A DNA stretch of 64,000 bases. It comes from Camillea tinctor. Lineage: Eukaryota > Ascomycota > Sordariomycetes > Xylariales > Xylariaceae. The DNA lies in the NCBI GenBank assembly GCA_022578605.1, contig MU394052.1, positions 248,001-312,000 of the forward strand, written 5' to 3'. Under the pieces are notes generated by a model, which made no database searches, had not been told where the DNA came from, and saw only the letters and a list, made by a program, of their open reading frames with translations. This document shows, piece after piece, positions 21,891 to 33,485 of this stretch (positions are counted from its first letter, which is position 1; each line of letters starts with the position of its first letter). Both the position numbers and the translations under genes were made by a program.

Positions 21891-22258
21891 ATGTCCGACG
21901 AACACACCTACAAGTTCAACGTGACCATGAGCTGCAGCGGCTGCTCCGGCGCCATCAACCGGGTTCTGGGCAAGCTCGAGGGTGCGTTTCTCCTCCTCTT
22001 CTTGCTCTGCTCTTACCCTACTCTTTTATTCCCTTCCCCCGTCAACTAACCTCTCTCCCTCTTGTCCTATGACTAACATGTCGGTTCTCTACAGGCGTCA
22101 AGAGCTACGACGTATCGCTCGACAAGCAAGAGGCCCTCATCGTCGCCGAGCCGGGCCTCGACTACGAGACCGTCCTGCGCACCATCAAGAAGACGGGCAA
22201 GAAGGTCAACTCGGGCGAGGCCGACGGCGAGAACAAGAGCATCGAGCTGGCCGACTAG
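21891..22258 (+). CDS. ATX1: Copper metallochaperone ATX1
   Basis: Small cytosolic copper chaperone that hands Cu(I) to the Golgi P-type ATPase (Ccc2 type). Exons 21891-21981 and 22095-22258 join in phase to 84 residues. The metal-binding loop is MSCSGC (Cys15 and Cys18) in the normal place of the HMA ferredoxin-like fold, with the conserved lysine-rich second half (TIKKTGKKV) near the C-terminus. The intron (113 nt, donor GTGCGT) follows GKLEG. The C-terminal tail (NSGEADGENKSIELAD) is longer than in yeast Atx1, as is common in filamentous fungi. The start context ACCACCATG is good. No second in-frame start is nearby. Confidence 0.93.
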
Positions 22259-24598
22259 GGTATCGGGTAGTGTGAAATGGAATAGAAGAAAAAAAAGATA
22301 TAAAAAAAGGAGAATTGGATGCGGTGTCTTTCTTTCGTTGGTCGTTTGTTCTTGTTGAAACATGAAGAGGGGCATATGAATCGCCCCCCTTGAAACGGAA
22401 GAGGGGGTTGAATGATCTATCATATGTAACCCCTCCTGAGCGAGGGAATGCGCAGTATATTGATAGGAATTCCGAGATTTAGAATAGAAAATAAAGAATT
22501 TTAAGAAGGAAGAGAAAACAAGCTTGAGTGATTGAGTTTGTTATTTGCACGAATGACGAAATCGCGAACTGCGGGCGAGTTCATAGAGGAAAGATGGAAA
22601 TGATATCAAATCTACGCCAAGAGATTTGGTATGGTGTATAGGTGGATATAGGTTAGGTCAATATGCACAACAGTGAAATGCGAAGTGATGTAGGTGTGTA
22701 TAACAATACATGTAAACTCTCTGTATAGTTTATGCAGATCGGTTTTTATCGAGTGCATCTCCTTTCTTTCATACCATCGCCGCTTATAGATAATAACCTA
22801 CTTATTCACTGCGGTCTTCTAAAATCTACATGCATGCATCCTCGTCTTGTTGTGTGAGATAAAGTAAGCCATTGCTATACACATATCGAGTGGTGGCGCA
22901 TTGCACGATATCACACTACTGTATATCAATGTATGGAGTATAGCAAGTAGTAAGCTGCGAGGCACCTGTTTGGGGTGTAAGTTCACAGAGATACATATGT
23001 ATGTAGCATGTAGATCGTCCGCAGGCAATTAGTTCGTGTAATTTTGGCTTGTAGCACGTCCGTATGCATGTAGGTTACGTATGTAGATTGGATGTGCCTA
23101 GTGTAGGTCATCAGTACATACATCACAACGAACCTGAACCCGACTTGACGACTACAATTTCCTGGAAAGTCCATCAGCCCCTGAAGTGTAGGTAAGTAGT
23201 TACTTAAAGTAGTGTCCGGATACCCCGGGAATAACCTTGGAAGTCTTGTAAATACAAAAAGGGGTTGGTCAGGTTGGTAGTAGTAGTAGTATAGTATAGC
23301 TTGAGAGCCGTTCAACCCGCCCATACGTATTTACAGGGAACTAGGTAGTATGTAGGTAGGTAAATAGTTGATGTGCTATTCTTAACAACTCGTTTTTAGA
23401 CTAGGTAGATCTGTGTATACTAAGTTTAGGTAGGGGTAGAGAGGGGTACAGGACATTGATACATATATATGACCTATAATCTACACATAAGATGCAGGGG
23501 ATCTTTCGAACGTTTAATGGCAACAGCCGAACGGACATCCAGTCTCGAGCGAATTGTGCTGGACTGGGGGCAGCTTATTGCAACGACAATGCTGCAGAAA
23601 CGATGTGATAGGTAGGCGGTTAGGGGGTATATATGTAGGTAACAGTAACATTATGGAATCACGTGTCCCCACCGGGTGAGAAGTTGTGTGATTTGATGAA
23701 AAATCCCCTCCCTCTTGCAGGTTGCTTTTTAACTGTCCTTTTCATTTCTTTTTGTTTTCCCCTTCTTCCCAATATACACCTAAATAAATTATATAAATGA
23801 CTTATCTTATTTTTAAACCTAAGAAAAAAAGACAAGCGAAAATAAAAGAAAAAACACGAACCGAGTAAATTATTTACTGATGATGATCTGATCCTTGCAA
23901 CATTGAACCACTTTTTTTTTTAACTAAATATTTCTATTGTATGTGTCTTGGTTCTGGGGGAGCATCGCAACCTTGGTTTTCCCCCCAGCTTCTTCAAATC
24001 CTTTATAGATAGATATATCTATTTTTTCTCATCTTTTGCTCTTGGTTGCACATGAAGTTGTAAAGAGCTCTTCTTATTAGTTGATTCGTATTTTTAAAGT
24101 TATTAAAGTTTCCCTATTACTCATTCTTTCTCTCTCTCTTTTTTTTACTAGTATTATATCCCTTCTCTTCTCTACTTCTTTTTCTTCCCTTCCTCCCCCC
24201 CTCCCCGTCCTCCCCGGGCGTCGAAAATCCTCCTCCCCGAACCAATCGTTTGGGGGCTCCTCTATTTTTTTCTCCGTTCTCGAATTTCTAACCCGGGCGG
24301 GACCTTTTTATTTTTGGTTCAATAGGGAAAATTCCTATGAGTTCGGCTTACACGATCACAATATCACACACTACACATCAGTCACACTCACACTCACACA
24401 CTTACACTCACGCACGCACTCACACGCACATACATCCTACTGTGCGTGTAACTTCGTCTCTAAACTACCTAACCTACAAGATTCTCGGCCGAGTCCGTGT
24501 CCAAACAGATCCTTTCCTTTTCCTTTTCACTCTCCGTTTCTGTTTCGGACTCTCTATCTTCCCCTCTCTTTTATCTCCCTAGCCTCACTCACTCATTC
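22259..24598. other. Intergenic spacer, low complexity
   Basis: Between ATX1 and the Zn2Cys6 gene. Purine-rich 3' flank, AT-rich middle, then C/T-rich and CA-rich (about 24360-24440) sequence that probably forms the regulator's 5' UTR. No gene was seen. Confidence 0.55.
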
Positions 24599-27500
24599 AT
24601 GGCCGATGCTGTTAAGCCGGCACCGCTGATATCGGCTCACGACGGAAACCATAGTCCAAGCAGCGGCACATCGATCACCCCTTCACGTAGTATAAAGCGT
24701 CCCCGCCCGGTTAAAAGCTGTTTAGAGTAAGCCTAAAGAATTCTTTTTCTTTTCCTTTTCTTCTTTTCTGAGACTCTTTTATTCATGTGTTGCGCCTTGA
24801 TGTATGTGCGCTGCTTGTTGCTAGTATACCTATACCTATTGATCCACCTAGCCTACCTGTCTATCAATATCTACCCGTGCTGCATGTGTCTTAATATACT
24901 CCAAGTACGGGCTGGCTTCAAGCACACGCCTCTTGCTGAGCTTATGGTCACGCCAACGCCAACGCCAACACCCACATTATACACCTATATGCACCAACCC
25001 CCTAGTAGTCTTCAATAACTAACTAAATACTAATTAATATAGATGCCGCCGTAGGAAGCTCAAGTGCGACCGGCTACTGTCGTGTTCGCAATGTCAGCGG
25101 TCACAGCGCACATGTCGCTACGCGGCTGAGGGCGAGGCCGTGAGTGTCTCGGATGGCTCCGACGTCGACATGCCCGAAAAGGCCCCCAAGCGGTCATGCC
25201 ATCCCCCGCCGTTGGCCCCGAGCCACACCAGCAGCCGAAGCAGCATATCTTATGCTAATTCCTCGGTGCTTGATGACCACGCCACCAGGATCGAACGGCT
25301 GGAAAAGCTCTTGCTGGCGCGCAGCCCGTCTCTCCCCGACACCACCTTGGGCACCCGTAATCAGCGCCCCGCCGCGTCCCCGCTGACTATTCGCGGGCTG
25401 TCGGTGAAGGGAGGGCTGCGGACCCGGTTCTTTGGTCAGAGCAGTGTCCGAGTGCTGCTGAATCTTGTAAGTCGCATTTAGTCCTGCTTCCCTGTTACCT
25501 ATCTATTACCCATCGCACTAGCGACAACGGCATCTTAACCCTTGCTGGCAGTTTGATGAAGCAAAAGATATCATGCTCAGCGGGGATGGGTCGGACGAGA
25601 TCCGCGAGAAGTTCCTCAATATCCAGCGTATCAGCAAGGCGCTCCAGGACGAGCATCGAAAGGTCACGGCTCCGATCACGGTGTTTGTCGACTCGATGAC
25701 CCCCATCCAGAAGCGCATGGCCGACGTGCTACCCAGCAAGCCGACGTGCGACCACCTTGTTCGGATGTATCTCGGCGGCACCGAGAACCTCTATCGTGTG
25801 TTGCACATCCCCACCTTCAAGACTCAATACCGCCTCTATTGGGAGGGCAGACCTCAGCATGAATCGTTCCTCCCCCAGCTCCTCTCCGTCCTGTGCATTG
25901 GGTATCGATTTCTCGGACTTGGTCAGGGTCAGTATCACGACAGAGACGGGATACATATCCCTACGGCATGCGCTCTAGTAAGGGCGTGGTTGGACAGCCT
26001 CCGGGGAAAGCAGCTCGTCGAGTTTAGCACGCTACAGGCTGAAGTTCTCCGGCTCATGGCTCAACGCATGCTCGACGCGCAAAACCAGGAATCGTGGACA
26101 CATCTCGGGCTCATCGTTCGTATGGCTATGACGATGGGTATGCACCGTGACCCATCCGAGTTCGCCCCCAAGATTCAGCCCTTCTGGGCCGAGATGAGGC
26201 GACGGGTGTGGTACACGATCCTCGAGCTCGACGTGCACATGTCGATGCAGTGCAACCTACCTAGCTGCATTCGCGAGGGCGATTTCACGTGCCAGCCGCC
26301 GCGGAACGTCAATGACGAGGATCTGCGGCCCGACATAGTGGAGACGCCCGCGTCGCGGCCTTTCGAGGAAGATACAGATAACCGTGTCCAGGCGTTCGCT
26401 GCGCGATCTCTCCCCTACCGGTTCCAGATTGTCGACCTCATCAACCGCATCGACAACTTACAGGATTACCAACAGGTTTTAGACCTCGGCAACGCGCTCG
26501 AATGCGTCCTCGAAGACGTTCGGTACTTACTACCCACTCCGCCCTCACCTGAGGCGGCGGCGGATTCTCGTCGCCTATGGATGACAAGGGTTATACTCGA
26601 CATGAACTGCCGTCGCCCGCTGCTGGCGCTATACCGGCCCTTCGCGCTAAGCAGCCCCGACGCGCCGCAGCAGATCATGACGGGGTATTTGCGTTCTTCT
26701 ATGGTACTTCTATCGTACCTCGACGAGGTGGATCCCGCCTCCCCCGAGTATCAAAGCATATGGCACCTACATCACCTTGTGCTCAAGCAGGACATCTTGC
26801 AGGCGGCGTTCGGCGTGTGCTATTACATTAAGCAGACAAGCCACGGGATTCCGTCGTCGTCATCAACATCGTCGCCCTCATCGCCACCGCCTTCGCGGGC
26901 GTCTACCAGCTGGTATCCCGCCAGCAACAACATCAACAAGACCCGGAACACGTCGATAGAAGAGGCGTGCACGGTCGCGACGGCGAGCTCGCCGCGGCTG
27001 GCGCCGCACAAGCTCAAGGAGTCGGTTGAAAACGCGCTCGATAACATGCTGAAGCGCATACGCGAGGTGGGCGCCGACATCAAGGACATCGTCTCGCTGA
27101 TGACTGTGTTCTACACGTACCGCGAAGGGTCGGTTGAGCAGCGCAAAGAGGCCATTAAGCGTGGAATGCAGAGTGTGGTGGATGCGGGGCTCCAGTCGAT
27201 TCATGCTACGCAGGAGAATATTGCTTCGATGCCGGTATGGTTTTTGCTGTTTTATTTTTTTTTCTCTTGGCCTCCCCCTTCCCTCTCTCCCCTTTCCCCA
27301 TCCTCTCTCCTCCCATACCCTAGGAACTAGACTTTTGCATAAGGCCTGGTACGTCAGGGTTTTCTAACATATACTAATCATAGATCGAGCCCTCGCCGGT
27401 AAATATGCCCGTGACTAATAGCTTCCCGACCAACACGGCCCTGCTGAACCAGATGCAGCCGTTCCTGGTAAATGCGGATATCCTTACTAACGCTGTATGA

Positions 27501-27658
27501 TTAAGTCCCCCCTTCCCCCTCTTACTTTCTTCCCTTGTCATTTCCCTTCGAAGGAGTAAAAATCAGAGCTAACGTAAAAAAAAAAAATCAAGATCGACGA
27601 CTTTTCTGTTTGGGATATGGAATTCTGGGACCCTTTACTACAGACGGGTCCAACGTGA
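24599..27658 (+). CDS. Zn2Cys6 transcription factor with fungal_trans domain
   Basis: Binuclear zinc-cluster regulator. Five exons (24599-24726, 25043-25466, 25552-27234, 27384-27467, 27593-27658) join in phase to 794 residues. The zinc cluster is C41-x2-C44-x6-C51-x5-C57-x2-C60-x6-C67, split by the first intron (316 nt, with an ACGCCA repeat) after Cys41. A short linker with a possible coiled coil (ATRIERLEKLLLAR) follows. The middle domain (PF04082) includes YLGGTENLYRVLHIPTF, WTHLGLIVRMAMTMGMHRDP and RRRVWYTILELDVHMSMQCNLPS. The C-terminal exon ends IDDFSVWDMEFWDPLLQTGPT, an activation-like tail. Reading on at 27468 would end nine codons later; the spliced form is preferred because of that acidic-aromatic tail. 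Target genes cannot be deduced. Confidence 0.87.
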
Positions 27659-29404
27659 ACACCTAACCCCTATAATAAGCGCTGATATCCATAATGGGGT
27701 TTTTGTTGGATGCTCGCAATACCTCGAGAGCATATCATATTAAGTTTGAAACACACGACCGTTCACGGCTATTCCGCAACCTTCAGTTTCTCGATCTCTC
27801 CTCTATCTCTACCCTGGCGCCACCTGATTCTTGAGTTTGTAGACTCAGTGAACGTAAATGAACGGCAGCGATAGAACTATACAGATTATAAGCGAGAAAG
27901 GCGAGGATTTGGATTCGGATGACTCATACCACCTGTGATGAGACACAGGATAGCGTGGCGCCTGCTATTGGAAGGTATGTCACTCGCTTGACACTGTCCG
28001 GTTATTACTGATGAATATCACTTAGAGTTTTTTTAAGAGGTATAAAGACGAAATGACATTTCTAATTAGGTTTATATCAGGACGAACCCAGAGATTTAGG
28101 GTTGACAGGCCTGATCTAGCTTTTTCTCTCGACATGATCTCGTATGGCAGCTATCGAATCCTCGAATAGGGTTTAGGAAGAAAAGAACAGGCTGGTATGA
28201 TATGGTCCATTCTCTCATGATATAGGGAGAAATCGTATTCATGAGGTCTAAGGATTTAAAAGGGAATAGGACTAGAGGCTGGTATTGTATATGCTGTATA
28301 TTAGGTACATAAGGGGCATTGCAAGAAGTCATCACTCATAACGACACAATTTACGATGGAAGATGGCGCATTAAAGACTTTTCTTTGAGTTGGCTGTCTC
28401 CATCTGGGTCCAAAGACTTCTATTCCTAATAACTTTCAGGCCATTGTGGAAAATTCCAGTAAACCATCAATGAGATAATTTTAGCAAGGTTCGAGTAGAA
28501 TACTCTCTTTTCCGTAGGTTGTTGATGTTGGAAGTTAATAGCAAGCCATCACTCACGTTGAATATTGGAAGAAAAAGTCAAAGGAGACGTTAGCAACTTA
28601 AAGACATGAAATCCATGAACCTCCTACGATATTTCTTGGTGTTAAGGTTTCTGGATTTTCTTCGTCCTGAGGTAGATCTTTCGTACAGAGTTAGACAGGT
28701 CGAGAAAATATATCTATAGAGTTGAGAGCACTTCAAACACAAAATCGAACGATTTCTTGCCTGTTGGTCTTACTGCGCACCCTGTGATCATTCCCATACT
28801 AACCATCTCTCATACAACAATGCACCTCAGCCGAGTGAACTCGGGAGAAAATAAGCTCTTGAACTACGGGCCATTGCAGAATTCTATTTTTTGAGTTTGT
28901 TTTTTTACAAACCCTCCGAACAAACCCACGTTACTTTGATTGTTTCAACGGCTCTACCACGAAATCTGCGGCCCGTCCCTAAGCACGATAAAAAGTATGC
29001 TGAAGCCCAGCAGCATGTTAAAGTTAGAGTTGCTCTACCATCCTCGCCAAACAGTGTCTCCTCTGGGGCCTTTTCCTACATAGTATGTAAAGGGGGAAAG
29101 TATATTCGAACATGGCAGTCACGACTTAGGTCGTCGTCGTCGTTGAGAAAAAGTGGAACCATGCTCTCCTGGCTGTATAAAAGGAAAGGACTGGCCTCTC
29201 TCTCTCCTTCCTTCCTTCCCTCTTTCCGTAGATATCTCCTTCCTTCCTTTTTATTTTCTTTTCTTAATATGCATGCATGCATACAAACACATACACAGTC
29301 TAGGTCCTTCGACCCCTCGACCTCTTGTACCCTTGTACCCTCGTACCCTCCCTCGACCCCTCTACTGTCAGTTTCTCTACACCTCGAGTGTTTGCCTTTT
29401 TAAC
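27659..29404. other. Gene-free spacer
   Basis: AT-rich, then mixed sequence with CTTCCTTC-type runs near 29190-29260. No frame shows recognisable content. Confidence 0.5.
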
Positions 29405-29670
29405 TATTCAACCCTTCTACTTCTACTTCTACTTTTACATTCACTTTCATTTCTTTCACATCTACTTCTTTTACTTTCATTTCTTCTACATTCACTTCTA
29501 CATTTACTTCTTCCACTTCCCCTTCTTCCCCTTCTTTTCCCTTCTTCCCCTTCTTTCTCATTCTTCCCCTTCTTTCTCATTCTTCCCATTCTTTTCCCTT
29601 CTTCCCCTTCTTTCCCCTTCTTCCCCTTCTTTCCCTTCTACTCCTCCTACTCCTACTACTCCTCCTACTC

Positions 29671-29748
<78 letters not shown>

Positions 29749-29935
29749 CTACTCCTACTCCTACTACTACTACTACTTCTCCTACTACTACTCCTCCTCC
29801 TCCTACTCCTCCTCCTACTACTACTACTACTCCTCCTACTACTACTACTACTACTCCTACTACTCCTCCTCCTCCTCCTACTACTACTACTACCACTTCT
29901 ACTTTACTACTCCTACTACTTTTATCTCTGCCACT
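29405..29935 (+). repeat. Pyrimidine-rich (CTA/CTC/CTT)n low-complexity tract
   Basis: About 530 bp almost free of G on the plus strand. First come CTTCTA and CCCCTTCTT variants, then a core of CTA and CTC trinucleotides at about 29640-29890. Three frames are open for lack of stop-forming bases, so the long Tyr-, Thr/Pro- and Val/Gly-rich frames here are artefacts. Confidence 0.85.
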
Positions 29936-30050
29936 TCTATCTTTACTTCTAATTTTTTTCTTTACACTTTTACCTTTTTTTACTTTTACTTCTTCCATTT
30001 CCACTCTTGCACCATCTAACCCCGCGACCATTCTACTTTTTAATCATTTA

Positions 30051-30290
30051 CCACAGCACCATTCGACCTTTCGACCTTTCGACCATTCAACCATTCGACC
30101 ATTTGACCTTTCGACCTTTCGACCTTTCGACCCTCAAACCTTTAGACCCTTAAACCTTTGAACCTTTCAACCATTCGACACCTCAACACCTCAACTTTTC
30201 AACTTCTTAACCTCTTAACCTTTCAACCTCTCAACCCTACTTCTCTACCTCTCTACTTCTCAGCTCCCCAGATCTTCCACCATCTGGCCT
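30051..30290 (+). repeat. Degenerate short repeats of the CGACCTTT/CAACCTTT type
   Basis: Repeated 8-10-nt units of the form TTCGACC or TTCAACC fill this stretch between the trinucleotide tract and the 24-bp minisatellite. Confidence 0.65.
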
Positions 30291-30307
30291 TTTGACCTCC
30301 CCTCCAT

Positions 30308-30537
30308 TCAGTTATTCGACTCCTCCTTCACTCAATTATTCGACTCCTCCTTCATTTAATCATTCGACTCCCCCTTCATTAAATTATTCGATTCCTCCTT
30401 CATTCAATTATTCGACCCACCTCCCCCCCTCCCCCCTCCTCCCCCCCTTCATTAAATTATTCGACTTCCTCTCCATTAAATTATTCGACTTCCTCTCCAT
30501 TAAATTATTCGACTTATCCTTCATTCAACCACTCGAC
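30308..30537 (+). repeat. 24-bp minisatellite, about nine units
   Basis: ATTCGAC (or a one-base variant) recurs at 30314, 30338, 30362, 30386, 30410, 30459, 30483, 30507 and 30531. All steps are exactly 24 bp except one of 49 bp, where a C-rich expansion replaces a unit. An 8-residue repeat (YSTPPSLN-like) would result if translated, but no gene is supported. Confidence 0.85.
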
Positions 30538-30840
30538 CCCTCAACCCACGACTCATCCCGGATTTTTTTTCGCCCTTCTATCATTCGACTACTCGACCAC
30601 TCAGCCACTCAAACACAGTACTCTTCGACCGCGACACTCTTCGACCTCAGTGCGCTCCTTCCTCTTCCCCTTTCCTCTTTCCTCAGCAGCCGACAACACC
30701 GAGGCACTTCACCATATGTGCCATTCAATCCATAAATCCATACATACCCACCCCTACCCCCATCCCTTTCACCATTCCTCACCTTCATATGAAGAGTGGC
30801 GTAAGCCAAGCATGTAGCAAAACATATGCATCCAAGCCGC

Positions 30841-30899
30841 TGGTCTAAGATAAGGCGCCTCCGGGTCAGGGAGATATCGGGTTCGAATCCCGGTCCTGC
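30841..30899 (+). ncRNA. tRNA-like module 1 (box A and perfect T-arm, no acceptor stem)
   Basis: A D-arm/box-A-like TGGTCTAAGATAAGG at 30841-30855 is followed by a T-arm at 30877-30893 (box B GGGTTCGAATCCC, with one U-G pair). The 3' strand that follows (TCCTGCG) has no complement upstream, so no cloverleaf closes. It is probably a tRNA pseudogene or the head of a SINE-like Pol III element. Confidence 0.45.
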
Positions 30900-30948
30900 G
30901 TTGAATTATCCGCCTGTCGTCTAATAATCCGCTTGTCATCTATTCATT

Positions 30949-31012
30949 GGTTCAAAGATGCCGGATAAGATACCCTTCTGGAGGCAATCCCGGTTCGAAC
31001 CCGGGGCGGGGA
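30949..31012 (+). ncRNA. tRNA-like module 2 (perfect 5-bp T-arm)
   Basis: A T-arm at 30989-31005 has a perfect 5-bp stem (CCCGG/CCGGG) around TTCGAAC. A box-A-like GGTTCAAAGATG starts at 30949. No acceptor stem partner for GCGGGGA was found. It lies about 110 bp downstream of module 1 in the same orientation. Confidence 0.4.
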
Positions 31013-31169
31013 AGGGTAGGAGCACCACCGCTACCAGGGCCCGTCCATCAAAGGCATGACGTTAAACCGCCTAGAAAGATTCTCTTTGACCAAGCTGAGA
31101 GTTTTACACATACGCCTGGCAGCCTTGGACCGGGCTTGATTGGATCCACGGGTCTATTTTAACCCAACC

Positions 31170-31214
31170 GCCTCCGGGCAACCGCCTTCGGGCACCCCGA
31201 AGTCGCCTACGGGC
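31170..31214 (+). repeat. Three tandem UNCG-tetraloop hairpin motifs
   Basis: GCCTCCGGGC (31170-31179), GCCTTCGGGC (31184-31193) and GCCTACGGGC (31205-31214) each form a GCC/GGC stem closing a UCCG, UUCG or UACG loop. All three loops fit the extra-stable C(UNCG)G class on the plus strand. A fourth variant (GCCTCCGGGT) sits in tRNA-like module 1 at 30857-30866. Confidence 0.65.
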
Positions 31215-32032
31215 ATTCAAGCTACCAGCTTATAAGACTTCTTAATTTTTGGAACTTAATTTTTTCTCCTTTTTTTAAAAGGAACACTTTTTTTTCATTA
31301 TGGTTGGTACTGCGTGTATCGCTATAAAGAAGAAGAAGAGAAAGGAAATAGTAAGAATTTTATTATCATAATGGATGAAGCTATTCACGATGATGATGAT
31401 ACTCGGGGTTGATGTTGAAGAGGGAAGGAACGAGGAGGGTAGTTTCCTCTTTATAGGAAGTCGGTATTAGTGGAGAGTAGGAGATGTGATTGGATGTTAT
31501 AATAGCTATGTTCTACATAAGTACCTAAGTACTCCGTAGCTGTTTAGGTAACCTGACACCTCGGTAGATACTGTAATTGGTACCTGCGTGCGTCATGATC
31601 ATAATCGATAATAAACAACTACTGCGGCCGCTATATCTCTTCGGGCAAAGTGCCTCGGCTGTCTGTATAATAAGTTGGAGCTCTCCCCGCAATAACAGTA
31701 GCGAATTCCAGAAGGATTTACGGGTCCCTATATAAACTGGGACCATCCTATGGACATACAACAATGAACCAGTGCCTACAAATCAATTCAATTGAATTGA
31801 CCGTACCTTCCAACTTGAATCCCATATGCTGCTGTAATATCTTATCTACCTAATACACCACTTAGTTGTAAATCTACCCAGATACCTATACTTATACGTT
31901 AGTTATACACACCTTGTCTAGTCTTATACAACCCCTTACATATAACCTAGATATATACCCAGCAGTTGTGAATCAAAACCACCAACCATTTCTTAAGAAA
32001 AGGAGAAGAACCGTAACCAGCAATTCTTCAAT
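31215..32032. other. Spacer and thiolase promoter
   Basis: T-rich runs (31246-31292) follow the hairpin motifs. The remainder is the thiolase promoter; no gene was seen. Confidence 0.5.
31559..31658 (+). promoter_or_regulatory. Two CCTCGG motifs upstream of the thiolase gene
   Basis: CCTCGG at 31559-31564 and 31653-31658, about 470 and 375 bp before the ATG. CCTCGG is the core bound by the fungal fatty-acid regulators FarA/FarB (Ctf1 type), which control peroxisomal beta-oxidation. Two copies could still be chance. Confidence 0.4.
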
Positions 32033-33485
32033 ATGCCGGCCAAACAAAAGCAGCCAGTCTACGTATTGGGCGTCGGCCTGACCAAGTTCATCAAGCCTCG
32101 CGGCAAGGTTGATTATACCGAGCTTGGCTTCGAAGCTGGTGTGAAAGCCATGCTAGACGCACAAATCAACTACGATGATGTTGAACAGGGTATAGCCTGC
32201 TACTGCTACGGCGACTCCACCTGCGGCCAGAGAGTATTCTACCAGTTCGGTATGACCCAGATACCTATCGTCAATGTCAACAACAACTGCTCGACCGGAT
32301 CCACCGGCCTGTCAATGGCCCGGAATACCATTGCTTACGGTGGTGCCGACTGTATCATGGTTGTCGGCTTCGAGAAGATGATGCCTGGGAGTCTCCAGAC
32401 CTTCTTCAAGGATAGGGAGAACCCGACTGGTACGTCAGGGAAGATGATGGCCGAGACTAGAGGGTACACTAAGGCCCCCGGCGCTGCCCAGATGTTCGGG
32501 AATGCGGGAAGGGAGTACATGGAGAAGTAAGCAGCCAATCCAAGACAAGAAAAGGAAAGGGGAAAAAGAGGGTACCCGCTCATCATTAACACCCCCTTAC
32601 AGATATGGCGCCAAGCTGGAGGACTTCGCCGAGATCGCTCGCATCAACCACGAGCACTCAAGCCGCAACCCGTACTCCCAGTTCCAGGACGTATACACCC
32701 TCGAGCAGGTCCTCCAATCGCCCATGATCCACGAGCCCCTCACCAAGCTCCAATGCTGCCCGACCTCCGACGGCGGCGCCGCCGCCGTGCTCGTCTCGGA
32801 GGCCTTCCTCGCGGCGCGCCCGCACCTGCGCGACCGCGCGATCCTCATCGCGGGGCAGTGTCTGGCGACGGACTCGCCGCGGCTCTTCTCGCGCAGCGCG
32901 ATCGACCTAGTGGGGTACGACATGAGCCGGCAGGCGGCGGCGGAGGCCCTGCGCGAGGCCGGGGTGTCGCCGCGGGAGGTCCAGGTGTGCGAGCTGCACG
33001 ACTGCTTCTCGGCGAACGAGATGGTGACCATCGACGCGCTGGGGCTGTGCGCGCCGGGCAAAGCGCACGAGCTCGTGCGGCAGGGCGGCATCACGTACGG
33101 CGGGCAGGTGGTGGTGAACCCCTCGGGCGGCCTGATCTCCAAGGGCCACCCCCTCGGCGCCACGGGCATCGCGCAGTGCGCCGAGCTGGTGTGGCACCTG
33201 CGCGGCTGGGCGAACAACCGCGCCGTCCCGCATACGCGCTACGCGCTGCAGCACAACTTGGGTCTCGGCGGCGCCGCCGTCGTCACGGTGTACTGCCGCC
33301 CGGACCGGGGTGAGGCGCCGAAGGTGGACTCGGAGGCAGTGGGGAAGCAGAACAAGCTGGGCTATAACCCGGCGGTTGAGGCGAGAGGGTTCACGGCTGA
33401 GCAGTGCAAGGAGGTGCTTAGCAGGACGAAGTATAGTGCGTGGGCGCTGCAGGACACGGAGAAGAAGGTCGAGGCGAGGTTTTGA
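32033..33485 (+). CDS. SCPx-type 3-ketoacyl-CoA thiolase
   Basis: Thiolase of the sterol carrier protein X subfamily, which cleaves 3-ketoacyl-CoA, typically of branched or sterol side-chain acyl-CoAs in peroxisomes. Exons 32033-32526 and 32603-33485 join in phase to 458 residues. The nucleophilic Cys86 lies in NNNCSTGSTGL. The SCPx motifs VCELHDCFSANE, NPSGGLISKGHPLGATG and LQHNLGLGGAAVVTVY are all present. There is no C-terminal SCP2 lipid-transfer domain, as in many fungal members. The C-terminus is ARF, not a canonical PTS1 tripeptide, and no PTS2 is visible at the N-terminus, so peroxisomal import is uncertain. The second exon is very GC-rich. Two CCTCGG motifs upstream suggest fatty-acid induction. 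Confidence 0.92.

Noticed and set aside
29153..30161. 288- and 278-codon Tyr-, Ser-, Thr/Pro-rich plus-strand frames
   Set aside because: They arise in two different frames of the same trinucleotide tract, which simply lacks stop-forming bases.
30292..30735. Repeat protein frame (YSTPPSLN-like units)
   Set aside because: The frame follows the 24-bp minisatellite, has no start context, signal peptide or flanking domain, and changes sense after the C-rich expansion.
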